Origin: Opitutaceae bacterium
GTDB lineage: Bacteria; Verrucomicrobiota; Verrucomicrobiia; Opitutales; Opitutaceae
DNA: 64,000 nt
Direction: 5' to 3'
Assembly: GCA_002694885.1 (NCBI GenBank)
Contig: NZNM01000072.1
Span: 1-64,000, forward strand
A program made the translations under genes and the position numbers. The notes under the pieces are model-generated. The model was not told where the DNA came from, did no database searches, and saw nothing but the letters and a program-made list of their open reading frames with translations. Below, piece after piece: positions 56,839-64,000 of this stretch (positions are counted from its first letter, which is position 1; every line of letters starts with the position of its first letter).

Positions 56839-58275
56839 ATGTCACGGAACAAGCCCATCATTAGAAACGTTCTAGCCGATCGCTACGCATCGGACGCTAT
56901 GAAGTCGATTTGGTCAGGCGAGGGCCGTGTCATTATCGAGCGCGATTACTGGATCGCAGTCATGAAAGCCCAAAGAGAATTGGGGCTAAAAATACCGCTG
57001 AAAGCGATCAAGGCGTATGAATCCGCCAAGGACAGGGTGAACTTGGCATCCATCGACCGAAGAGAGCGCAAAGTTCTGCACGATGTGAAAGCCCGGATCG
57101 AGGAGTTCTCAGCTTTGGCTGGCTATGAGCTGGCCCATCTGGGAATGACGAGTCGCGATTTGACCGAAAACGTAGAGCAACTGCAAGTGATTCGCTCTCT
57201 CGATCTGGTACGCGTCAAGGCGGTTGCCTGTCTCAACAAATTGGCTGAAAGAGCGGTGGAGTTTCGGGATCTAATGATGACGGCCCGCACGCACAATGTT
57301 CCGGCCCAGGCGACTACGCTGGGAAAGCGCTTCGCCATGGCCGGACAGGAACTTCTGGTGAGCATAGACCGTCTTCACGATTTGGTGGAACGCTATCCGG
57401 CGAGGGGCTTAAAAGGAGCGGTAGGGACTCAGCTGGACCAGCAAACGCTCTTCGAAGGCGATGCGAAAAAGGTGGCTCAGTTGGAAAAAAGTATCGTTAA
57501 GCATTTGGGTTTCGGTAAAGTGTTAAGCAGCGTTGGCCAAGTCTATCCAAGGAGTGTTGATTTGGATACAGTTACCGCCTTGGAGCAGTTGGCTTCCCCT
57601 GCCGTAAATTTGACTACGACAATTCGGCTAATGGCCGGGCAGGGCCTCATGAGTGAAGGCTTTTCTAAAGGGCAGGTTGGTTCCTCGGTTATGCCTCACA
57701 AAGTCAATTGTCGAACGAGCGAGCGTGTACATGGCTTTGGTACGATCCTGAGAGGCTATGTGGCCATGGCTTCCGGGTTAACGGGAGGCCAATGGAACGA
57801 GGGCGATGTCTCTTGTTCCGTAGTGCGCCGGGTGATGCTTCCTGATTCCTTTTTCGCGATAGACGGGCTCTTGGAAGGTTTCCTAACGATCCTTCGCCAA
57901 TTCGAAGTATACGAGAAGGCCATACAATCCGAGAATTCCGTTCAATTGCCATTTTTGGCAACGACGACGATTCTTATGGAATCCGTGAAAGCGGGAGCTG
58001 GTCGAGAAGAGGCTCATTTGGCTATCAAGGAAAATGCCCTCGCAGCCAGCAGAGAGATTCGGGAGGGGCGACCGGACAAGGCGGATTTACTTGGTAGATT
58101 GGCTAAGGATGACCGGATACCTTTGTCGCTCAATCGACTGGAATCGCTCGTTTCCCAGACAAATCGGTTCGTCGGAGCGGCCCCAAAGCAAGTGGATCAG
58201 TTTCGTCGGGACGCATCCAGGTGGGTGAAGCGTTTTCCCGAAGCCACCAAAGTGAAGCCGGGCAAGATGTTGTAG
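56839..58275 (+). CDS. purB: adenylosuccinate lyase
   Basis: A 478-residue member of the fumarase/aspartase superfamily. The signature GSSVMPHKVNCRTSERV is clear (SS loop), with TSRDLTENVEQ and TARTHNVPAQATT earlier. It splits adenylosuccinate and SAICAR in purine synthesis. ATG at 56839 gives the normal N-terminus; ATG at 56773 adds 22 unlikely residues. Followed by a 370-bp non-coding stretch with a palindromic element. Confidence 0.93.
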   Translation: MSRNKPIIRNVLADRYASDAMKSIWSGEGRVIIERDYWIAVMKAQRELGLKIPLKAIKAYESAKDRVNLASIDRRERKVLHDVKARIEEFSALAGYELAHLGMTSRDLTENVEQLQVIRSLDLVRVKAVACLNKLAERAVEFRDLMMTARTHNVPAQATTLGKRFAMAGQELLVSIDRLHDLVERYPARGLKGAVGTQLDQQTLFEGDAKKVAQLEKSIVKHLGFGKVLSSVGQVYPRSVDLDTVTALEQLASPAVNLTTTIRLMAGQGLMSEGFSKGQVGSSVMPHKVNCRTSERVHGFGTILRGYVAMASGLTGGQWNEGDVSCSVVRRVMLPDSFFAIDGLLEGFLTILRQFEVYEKAIQSENSVQLPFLATTTILMESVKAGAGREEAHLAIKENALAASREIREGRPDKADLLGRLAKDDRIPLSLNRLESLVSQTNRFVGAAPKQVDQFRRDASRWVKRFPEATKVKPGKML

Positions 58276-58411
58276 TCGGCTCGGAACTAAAAATAGGTTT
58301 CCAGCCTGCTATCTCAACATCTTTCTAAAGGCAGGATGCCTGTACTACCTCTCGAGGCGATTTGCCCACCTTCGGTGCCCAAGTAAGGTAGCGGACGATC
58401 TCCGAGCGCCC

Positions 58412-58503
58412 AGAAAATGGTAGGGCTGACTGTCCCTAGTCAGCCGAATTAGGGGACGTTCACCGGCCTGGCTGACTGGGGACTGTAAGCCCTACCATTC
58501 TCT
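58412..58503. repeat. 92-bp palindromic element (REP/MITE-like)
   Basis: Arms 58412-58445 and 58470-58503 (34 bases each) are inverted copies with 30 of 34 positions matching, centred on a 24-base loop. The arm core is GGTAGGGCTGACTGTCCC and its partner GGGACTGTAAGCCCTACC. It has no coding potential. It is unrelated in sequence to the elements at 6512 and 53386. Copies elsewhere would be needed to call it mobile. Confidence 0.85.
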
Positions 58504-58536
58504 AAGCTAACAAACCACATTTTGGAAGCTAACAGA

Positions 58537-58573
58537 AGCCTCCCGGCTAGCCAGGAGGCTACCCGAGTTTTTT
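58537..58573 (+). terminator. terminator-like hairpin downstream of purB
   Basis: AGCCTCC (58537-58543) pairs with GGAGGCT (58554-58560) around a 10-base loop, and a run of six T follows at 58568-58573 after a 7-base gap. The gap makes it an imperfect intrinsic terminator. It would end transcripts from purB before the next gene. Confidence 0.5.
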
Positions 58574-58656
58574 CAGGGCTGGTTTCTAGGATACCCATTT
58601 TCCCTATGTTTTCCGAGATTACTGCCGAATATAGAGAAAACTATGGAATGCCTTTA

Positions 58657-59160
58657 ATGTCCAATAAGCTTCCCAAAGATTGTAGCGATTGTCCGAACTC
58701 GAAGACCGTCCACTTAACGCAAATTGTTGGTGGAGCGGTTGAGAAGCTCGCTGTGTGCAGCGCATGCAAAGTGGCGTCCGAAGCAGACAGCCCTGAAACG
58801 ATCGATATTGTTTGCGAAATGACGGTGCCCACCGTTCCCGTAGGGGGAGGCGCAAAGGCTAAAAAGAGCGGCCTGGCCTGCCCGTCTTGCGGATTCACGG
58901 AAGACGCGTTTAAGGAGTTTGGCAGGTTGGGCTGCCCGAGCTGCTACGAAGTATTCTCTGGCGATTTAGTACCGGTCTTGCGAAAGGCTCATCGAGGATT
59001 GCAACATCAAGGAAAAACTCCGGAAGGGAAGGGCCAGCCAGTCGACCCGGTTGAGATAGAAGCCTTGAAGGTGTCATTGAAAGAGCACGTAGCCAAAGAG
59101 GAATACGAGAAAGCTGCGGAGCTTCGGGACCGGATTTGGGAATTGGAATCCAAGCTTTGA
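58657..59160 (+). CDS. McsA-like zinc protein with UVR motif
   Basis: A 167-residue protein. Four CxxC pairs (CSDC, CSAC, CPSC, CPSC) likely bind two zinc ions in the first 90 residues; the C-terminal VSLKEHVAKEEYEKAAELRDRIWELES is a UvrB/UvrC (UVR) motif. This is the McsA architecture, the activator of McsB arginine kinase in protein quality control, but no mcsB gene is beside it here. Start is ATG 58657 (SNKLPKDCSDC) or ATG 58648. The region before it is non-coding with a terminator. Confidence 0.82.
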   Translation: MSNKLPKDCSDCPNSKTVHLTQIVGGAVEKLAVCSACKVASEADSPETIDIVCEMTVPTVPVGGGAKAKKSGLACPSCGFTEDAFKEFGRLGCPSCYEVFSGDLVPVLRKAHRGLQHQGKTPEGKGQPVDPVEIEALKVSLKEHVAKEEYEKAAELRDRIWELESKL

Positions 59161-59307
59161 AATCGGTAGTACCCCGACGTTTGCATTCGAGCTGATATCG
59201 ATCAGTTCCAGCAATCAATCATATGTAAATATACGTAGAAGAGGTGAAGGTTTGCACAACATTGCCAATCTAAGATTCAGCGGGATCGGAGGTTCCGACT
59301 ACAAGCC

Positions 59308-59828
59308 ATGGCAACGCAGCGAAAAATCGTCGTTTTGGAGGATGACCGCTCTACTGGAGCTCTCATTTCCGCAATTCTTGAAAAGGAAGGTTATCACGTC
59401 TTGCATGCGCTTGAAGGCCGTACCGCAATCGAGCTGGTGATAAGGGAACGTCCATCGTTTTGATTTCCGACGTTCTCGTGCCGGATATGAACGGAACCGA
59501 GGTTGTTAAAGAGCTGCGTAGTCCGAGTATTGGAGAGTTTTTGCCGACGCTGTTTTTGACCTCCTTGCTGGACAAGAAAGGACAGCAAAGTAGCTACGAA
59601 GAAAAGACGCTCAGATTGGAGGGGGTAGCCTACCCAGCTCTAGCGAAGCCATTCAGTCCAGGGGTCTTGATCGAAGTTGCCAGACGATTGGCTGTGAGCT
59701 CGACGAGCGAAGATTCCGTTCAAGCTGAAGTAGAAGAATCGATTGAAGAGCAAGTGAAGGAAGCGGGGGCCGCCATCGAGTCTCGAGAAGTAAGCCCGCC
59801 GGCTGGCAAAGCGTCGAAAGAAAGTTAA
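59308..59828 (+). pseudogene. response regulator, frameshifted
   Basis: From ATG 59308 the frame reads RKIVVLEDDRSTGALIS, LEKEGYHV, then stops at TGA (59461-59463) after ELVIRERPSF. The missing second half continues in the -1 frame from 59460: LISDVLVPDMNGTEVV with the phosphoacceptor Asp, and YPALAKPFSPG with the switch Lys, to 59828, followed by an acidic tail. The two halves together make one normal receiver domain, so a small indel near 59448-59460 has split it. Neither half can function alone. No slippery heptamer supporting programmed frameshifting was found. Confidence 0.82.
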
Positions 59829-59845
59829 GCCCTCCGCGGATACTG

Positions 59846-61090
59846 CTAGTTTCGGGCGAGCGTTATTACGCATTCAAGATGTTTTGTCTGCGGGAAAAGG
59901 TCGAAAGGCTGGATCTCCTCGATTGAATAATCTTCTCGGGTCAATGTCTTCAAGTCGCGCATTTGCGTCGCTGGATTGCAGGAAACGTAGACGACTCTGG
60001 CCGGCCCGAATGCGATGAGCTGATGGATAAATTCTTCGCTCGCCCCCTTGCGCGGCGGGTCGATCACCACAGCAGAGTGAGCTCCCGCGATATCGATCCG
60101 GTCAAAAAGGGATGCCGCGTCACCGAGAACGAATGAGGCATTTTCGATCCCGTTGGCAGAAGCGTTCTGAGTGGCATACTGTACGGACAACTCCGATACT
60201 TCGATTCCTATCACGGATTCGAACAAGTGGGCAGAATTGAGGCTGAAGAGGCCGCTCCCGCAATAGGCGTCGATTAGATGTCTAGTATCTCCTTGGCTTG
60301 CCTTGCGACCGACATAGTTTGTGAAATCTTCCAGTATGCTAGGATTGTTCTGAAAGAACTCGCCTGCAGGAAACGAGAAGACAACTCCGGCAACCTGCTC
60401 CCGAATTATCTCCTTGGGATCGGTTGATATCCCATCCAAATGCTCCCGGAGCAGCAGTGTGGCCCCTTTCTTGAATGGCTTTTCCCGATGCAGGTTCTGC
60501 GTGTGCTCCCTAAGGCGCTTCATTTCCTGATTCATTGTCTCGGAAACGAGAGGGCACTGTTCGATTTCGATATATTTGGAACGCATGCCTTGTTTTAGGA
60601 AACCGATCACAATCGGCTTTCCTGGTTTCGGCTTCGGGAAGTGGGGTGTGAGCTTGGACCGATACCCATAAGTCTTGGGTGACTGGATAGCGGGTAGTAC
60701 TTCTGACTCGATTCGAGCCATATGCCAGAGCAACTCCTTTACTTGGCGAGTCTTCCATTCCAGCTGGCTTTCATATTTGAGATGTTGATACTGGCAGCCG
60801 CCACACTTTTGAAAAACCGGACAGACAGGATTGATTCGGTCGGGCGATCGCCGTAGAACCTGGACGAGATCCGCCTCAGAATAGCTTTTATTGTTTCGAT
60901 AGATGCGGACCTGGGCCCGCTCTCCGGGAAGCGCGAATGGAGTCATGACGACCCAACCGTTGTCTCGACCCACACCCTGGCCCATGTTAGTCAGGGATTC
61001 GATCTCGATCTCGATTTCTTGATGGTAGGAATAAGGTTTTGGACTAAATCCCCTGGGTACCCGGCTTTCCTGTTCGCGGTTGATTGCCAT
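59846..61090 (-). CDS. RlmD/TrmA-type rRNA (uracil-5-)-methyltransferase
   Basis: A 414-residue SAM-dependent RNA methyltransferase. A TRAM domain at the N-terminus (IEIESLTNMGQGVGR) precedes an iron-sulfur cysteine cluster motif CPVFQKCGGCQ plus a later Cys in EQCPL. The methyltransferase domain has LIDAYCGSGLFSL, VVIDPPRKGASEEF and the catalytic VYVSCNPATQMRDL. It methylates a uridine, probably in 23S rRNA. ATG 61090 is the likely start; ATG 61135 is 15 residues upstream. Confidence 0.88.
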   Translation of the reverse strand: MAINREQESRVPRGFSPKPYSYHQEIEIEIESLTNMGQGVGRDNGWVVMTPFALPGERAQVRIYRNNKSYSEADLVQVLRRSPDRINPVCPVFQKCGGCQYQHLKYESQLEWKTRQVKELLWHMARIESEVLPAIQSPKTYGYRSKLTPHFPKPKPGKPIVIGFLKQGMRSKYIEIEQCPLVSETMNQEMKRLREHTQNLHREKPFKKGATLLLREHLDGISTDPKEIIREQVAGVVFSFPAGEFFQNNPSILEDFTNYVGRKASQGDTRHLIDAYCGSGLFSLNSAHLFESVIGIEVSELSVQYATQNASANGIENASFVLGDAASLFDRIDIAGAHSAVVIDPPRKGASEEFIHQLIAFGPARVVYVSCNPATQMRDLKTLTREDYSIEEIQPFDLFPQTKHLECVITLARN

Positions 61091-61251
61091 TGGCGTAAAC
61101 GAAGCAAGGGGGAACATCGCTTGGCAAGGTCCCAATTCAATTCTTTTTTGCTAGAGTTGGCAATGGATAGGTTTTCTTGGGGGAAAGCGAAACTGTTCGA
61201 AAGGCTCTGATTGACAGGGTCGGCTCCTGCCTATTCGTGGTACCAGATCTG

Positions 61252-61674
61252 ATGAGTATTGAAGCGAAAAGGGACCAAATTGTAGAGGAGCTGATGCCGT
61301 TCGACGATCATTACGAGCGTTTCGCCTATATAATCGACCGAGCCAAGAGCCATCCGCCCTTAGATGAGGCCTACAAGATTGATACCTTCTTGATCGAGGG
61401 TTGCTTGTCGCAGTTGTGGATTTTTCCTGAGTTCAAGGACGGCAGATGCTATTTCCACACGGACTCTGATGCTGCTATTACGAAGGGTACCGCGGCGCTA
61501 TTATGCGAACTATACAGTGGGGAAACGCCGGAAGACATTATTCGCTTAGAGCCCGACTTTTTAGCTGACGTGGGGATTACTCAGCACCTTTCGCCTAATC
61601 GTCGAAACGGATTGGCGAATGTCCGAGCGAAAATCAAAGCTTACGCGGAGCTTTGCCAGGAGAATGGAAGCTAG
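61252..61674 (+). CDS. SufE-family sulfur acceptor
   Basis: A 140-residue SufE-like protein. The Cys loop IEGCLSQLWIF carries the persulfide-accepting Cys, and LSPNRRNGLANVRAKI is the conserved C-terminal helix. It takes sulfur from a SufS-type desulfurase for iron-sulfur cluster assembly. No suf operon is adjacent. ATG 61252 was chosen; a frame start at 61177 adds 25 residues that do not fit the family. Confidence 0.88.
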   Translation: MSIEAKRDQIVEELMPFDDHYERFAYIIDRAKSHPPLDEAYKIDTFLIEGCLSQLWIFPEFKDGRCYFHTDSDAAITKGTAALLCELYSGETPEDIIRLEPDFLADVGITQHLSPNRRNGLANVRAKIKAYAELCQENGS

Positions 61675-61712
61675 TCTTTCTCTAGCTCGGCCTCGAGGCT
61701 AGGCGATCGTGT

Positions 61713-62276
61713 TCATAGCTCTAACTTCGTCACAATCTCGCTCAGTTCAGGTCGAGGTCGTTCCCTAGGGGGCTCGTGTTCACTTCCGATGTAGATGAAG
61801 CCGATAATTTCCTCGTGTTCGGGAATTCCTATTAACGCTTTGACTTTACTATTGTAGGCGAACCATTCGGTGAGCCATTGGCTTCGGTAACCGAGAGCGG
61901 CCGATGCCACTATAATGTTCTGGCAAACGGCAGCTCCGGAAAGGATCTGTTCGCTCTGGGGAGCCTTGTCCGACTCGATTTTCGAGGAAACGATCAGCAA
62001 GAGAGGGGCTGTCTTAGCTTCCTTGCTATTGGTTTTTTCCAGGCTAGCCGGGTCTCCTTCGTGAAGTTCCGGCAGCTTCGCGTGAAGCTTATCCTGGTTG
62101 GCCCGGTCGACGACATGGATGCGCCAAGGGTTTAACCCTTTATGGTCTGGCACGCGGGTGCCGCAGCGGAGGATTGTTTCCAGCTCGCTTTGCGAAGGGC
62201 CGGGAGGAACAAGGCTTCCGGCGAGCAAAGATCGGCGTTTCAAGAGCAAATCGATAGTTTCCTGGCTGCGTATCAT
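61713..62276 (-). CDS. nitroreductase-family flavoprotein
   Basis: A 187-residue FMN-dependent oxidoreductase. The start TIDLLLKRRSLLAG, PDHKGLNPWRIHVV, GAAVCQNIIVASAALGYRSQW and EEIIGFIYIG are typical of the nitroreductase fold. Substrate unknown. The length matches small nitroreductases. Convergent with the SufE gene, about 40 bp apart. Confidence 0.86.
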   Translation of the reverse strand: MIRSQETIDLLLKRRSLLAGSLVPPGPSQSELETILRCGTRVPDHKGLNPWRIHVVDRANQDKLHAKLPELHEGDPASLEKTNSKEAKTAPLLLIVSSKIESDKAPQSEQILSGAAVCQNIIVASAALGYRSQWLTEWFAYNSKVKALIGIPEHEEIIGFIYIGSEHEPPRERPRPELSEIVTKLEL

Positions 62277-62425
62277 TGCTGGGATGAGGTAACGAGCTTG
62301 GCTACGAATGCGACTAAAAATCGTCGAGAAGATTGAAGAAATCTGATCGGATTGTGGCCCAAATTTTTGGGAGCATGTATGGTTGCTTGCCGTGGATTAG
62401 AGAATAAATAGTTTGGCTTGGAAAT

Positions 62426-62902
62426 ATGTTGGAAGGCCAGGAGCACGAGAGGTATATGAGGGAAGCGATTGGTGAAGCCCTGTTGGCTGACCAGAACAAC
62501 GTGTATCCCAATCCGAGAGTGGGGGCTGTTATTGCAGAGAACGGCGCTATCGTTGCCAGAGCCCGGTTTGAACGCGATGGCGGGATGCATGCGGAGCGAA
62601 AAGCCTTAGCCGCTTTAGAGCGAGCGCCGCTCCCGGAAGCAATAATGTATGTAACTATGGAGCCTTGCTCAACTCACGGAAGAACCGGAGCCTGTACCGA
62701 TGCCATTATAGCATCAGGCTTACGTAAAGTGGTTGTTGGCGCGCTTGACCCGACTTCGGGGCACAGAGGACGGGGAATAGATATTCTAAGGAAAGCCGGC
62801 ATCGAAGTAGTTTCGGAATTTCTGCTAGAAGAGTGCGCTGCCTTGAACCTAGGTTATTCCGGAAGAGAAACATCGCGGCAGGAAGATTCTAAGAAGGGAT
62901 AG
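62426..62902 (+). CDS. diaminohydroxyphosphoribosylaminopyrimidine deaminase (RibD deaminase domain only)
   Basis: A 158-residue zinc deaminase of riboflavin synthesis. YPNPRVGAVI, the zinc/catalytic motif HAE in GGMHAERKAL, and PCSTHGRTGACTDAII are the RibD signature. The C-terminal reductase domain of bifunctional RibD is absent, so a separate RibD/RibG reductase is expected elsewhere. Ends 6 bp before yidD, so the two are co-transcribed. Confidence 0.87.
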   Translation: MLEGQEHERYMREAIGEALLADQNNVYPNPRVGAVIAENGAIVARARFERDGGMHAERKALAALERAPLPEAIMYVTMEPCSTHGRTGACTDAIIASGLRKVVVGALDPTSGHRGRGIDILRKAGIEVVSEFLLEECAALNLGYSGRETSRQEDSKKG

Positions 62903-62907
62903 CCTTA

Positions 62908-63189
62908 ATGTCCGCGCTCTCCAAACTTTTCGTGAAGCTGATCAGAATCTATCAGCTGTTTTTGTCGCCGCTAAAGTATGTTCTTTTCGGACCCAATGCT
63001 GGTTGCCGATACCAGCCAACATGTTCGAATTACGCTATTGAATGCTTTAAGGAGCATCCGTTTTTCAAAGCGTTTTGGCTGGCGACAAAGCGAATATTAT
63101 GCTGCCAACCGTGGGGGGGATTTGGATACGATCCGGTGCCGAAGGCCAAGGTGCAAGGAAATCAGAGATCATTTAGGAGGATTTTGTAG
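62908..63189 (+). CDS. yidD: YidD membrane protein insertion efficiency factor
   Basis: A 93-residue protein with the invariant pattern RIYQLFLSPLKYVLFGPNAGCRYQPTCSNYAIE and CQPWGGFGYDPVP. YidD helps Sec/YidC-dependent insertion of membrane proteins. It usually sits beside rnpA/yidC, but here follows ribD. ATG at 62908 has an AAGGGA site. Length is normal. Confidence 0.92.
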   Translation: MSALSKLFVKLIRIYQLFLSPLKYVLFGPNAGCRYQPTCSNYAIECFKEHPFFKAFWLATKRILCCQPWGGFGYDPVPKAKVQGNQRSFRRIL

Positions 63190-63300
63190 GTAAAAGCCGG
63201 GCAAAATGAAGATAGTGGGCTGTAGGGACAGACTGCAATTGGGCTTTGCCTTCGTTCGGCACATTGAGAAAGATGGCTCGATAACGTATTTGTCCTAAAA

Positions 63301-64000
63301 ATGTGTCGCTTGAATAATGGAAAATGGATGGGTCGAGGATTGAAATGGCTAGTGGTCGTTTATGCGATTATCGTCGGATCTATCCTATTGAGCAGGGATT
63401 GGAATTTGATTCTTGGCCGAAATGAAAATCGGCATATTGTAAGCCATTTTGGAATTTTCGGATACGCGATTTACGATTTGGCAAGCTTGCTTAGCTCTGA
63501 ATTGGAGGAGTCTCGTATTAATTGAATCGATACGGGCCCTTTTAAAAAATTTCTTTCCGACCTGGATACCAGCCGATACAGGGCGATATCATCTGATCCT
63601 GTCAAACAGAACGTCATATTCCTGCAATTGGAGTCCGTAGATGGGTTTTGCCTTTGGGCGGATTTCGAGGGAAAGCCAGTAATGCCTCGTCTGCGAGAAC
63701 TCGCCGGGAAGGGGATCGCATTCAGGAATGCGATGGATATGAGCCATGCAGGGCGTACGGTAGGCGCGGAAATGTTGGTTTTGACTTCCACGCTTCCAAT
63801 ACGCGGTAGGCCGATATTCGTGAATTACGATCTTAATCAAATTCCTTCGCTGCCTAGAGTGTTAGGGGAGTGTGGCTATTCCACTATGTCTTTCCATGGT
63901 TATGACGGATTTTTCTGGAACCGCGAGAACGCTCATCGATCTTTGGGCTATGATGTCGATTTCTTTCGAAATAGTATCGAGGCCGAAGAATATATTGGCT
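63301..64000 (+). pseudogene. LTA-synthase-like (alkaline phosphatase superfamily) membrane protein, interrupted, partial
   Basis: From ATG 63301 the frame encodes one membrane helix (LKWLVVVYAIIVGSILL) and RNENRHIVSHFGIFGYAIYDL, then TGA at 63523-63525, then continues open in the same frame to the window edge. After the stop come NVIFLQLESVDGF, MPRLRELAGKGIAF, and SHAGRTVGAEMLVLTSTLP, the last with the Thr nucleophile of LtaS/OpgB-type phosphoglycerol transferases (G-x-T-x-x-A/D-E). The N-terminal set of membrane helices normally present is also short. The gene is thus damaged by a nonsense codon and probably N-terminally truncated; the 3' end is outside the window. The small in-frame-less ORF at 63206-63298 upstream has no match. 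Confidence 0.8.

Larger units (their letters stand above)
58276..58647. other. 372-bp non-coding gap downstream of purB
   Basis: No gene is visible. The gap holds the palindromic element at 58412-58503 and a terminator-like hairpin at 58537-58573. A further self-complementary patch, GGTAGCGGACGATCTCCG, lies at 58386-58404 but is weak. The first 130 bp show no strong structure apart from a possible hairpin near 58320-58345. Confidence 0.5.

Noticed and set aside
59448..59463. Possible programmed -1 frameshift in the response regulator
   Set aside because: No X-XXY-YYZ slippery heptamer in the correct phase and no clear downstream stimulatory structure; mutation is simpler.
63206..63298. 30-codon frame before the LTA-synthase-like gene
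   Set aside because: No match, no ribosome site, weak coding character.
63523..63525. TGA as selenocysteine or recoded codon
   Set aside because: The family has no redox Cys at this place in the linker and nothing suggests a SECIS or altered code; other genes here use TGA as stop.
1..64000. CRISPR array, tRNA, rRNA, prophage or integrase
   Set aside because: Looked for repeat-spacer patterns, T-arm motifs and recombinase signatures; none seen. The repeats present are isolated inverted repeats.

Overview
The window looks like a chromosome segment from a marine-type Verrucomicrobiota bacterium of class Opitutae, probably near Pelagicoccus or other Puniceicoccales. This rests on gene content, not on an rRNA gene, because none is present. 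The pointers are a secreted DUF1800/DUF1501/cytochrome-type operon with verrucomicrobial C-terminal repeat domains, two pyrophosphate-type phosphofructokinases, an OleC/OleD pair, a single-chain glycyl-tRNA synthetase, and base composition that looks close to 50% G+C. I saw no tRNA, rRNA, CRISPR array, prophage or transposase gene.

Layout. 1-1.5 kb: the edge of a specialised NusG/RfaH-type antiterminator running off the left end, divergent from a nucleotide-sugar epimerase. 1.6-6.5 kb: secreted proteins (S41 protease, LolA-like protein, DUF4399 protein) and a translationally coupled YjgN/M48 membrane pair, ended by a 142-bp palindromic element. 6.8-9.5 kb: a PPi-type phosphofructokinase facing a decayed signalling/secretion locus (hybrid histidine kinase with a nonsense codon, truncated response regulator, 3' end of a gspE/pilB ATPase). 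9.7-13.2 kb (minus strand): lipoate-ligase-like protein, RmlD-like reductase, SixA phosphatase and OleD. 13.2-20.3 kb: an unknown protein, a wrecked Na/Pi cotransporter, thioredoxin, a CysJ-like flavoprotein reductase, a spondin remnant, a histone-deacetylase-like amidohydrolase with RNase D, and a small lipoprotein. 20.4-25 kb: OleC with a FIST-domain partner, a TonB-like protein, a stand-alone Smr protein and a response regulator. 25.3-37.4 kb: mostly housekeeping genes (DtxR/MntR regulator with RmuC, methionine aminopeptidase, M16 protease, SNF2 helicase, GlyRS, second phosphofructokinase). 37.6-46.7 kb: NhaC antiporter, then a collapsed copy and an intact copy of a DUF1800-DUF1501-cytochrome/Ig operon. 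47-53.2 kb: molybdenum cofactor genes (xdhC, mocA, moaE, moaD, moaC, moeA) interrupted by gnd. 53.4-64 kb: holA, GT4 glycosyltransferase, sulfotransferase, purB, McsA-like protein, broken response regulator, RlmD-like methyltransferase, SufE, nitroreductase, RibD deaminase, YidD, and a broken alkaline-phosphatase-superfamily (LTA-synthase-like) gene running off the right end.

The most striking feature is the number of damaged genes beside intact housekeeping genes. Eight loci carry nonsense codons, frameshifts, internal deletions or deletion fusions, and they are mainly signalling, transport, secretion and surface functions. Three unrelated palindromic repeat elements (6512-6653, 53386-53458, 58412-58503) lie between genes. 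Together these suggest ongoing gene loss, possibly helped by repeat-mediated deletion; assembly or base-calling error is the main alternative for the single-base lesions.
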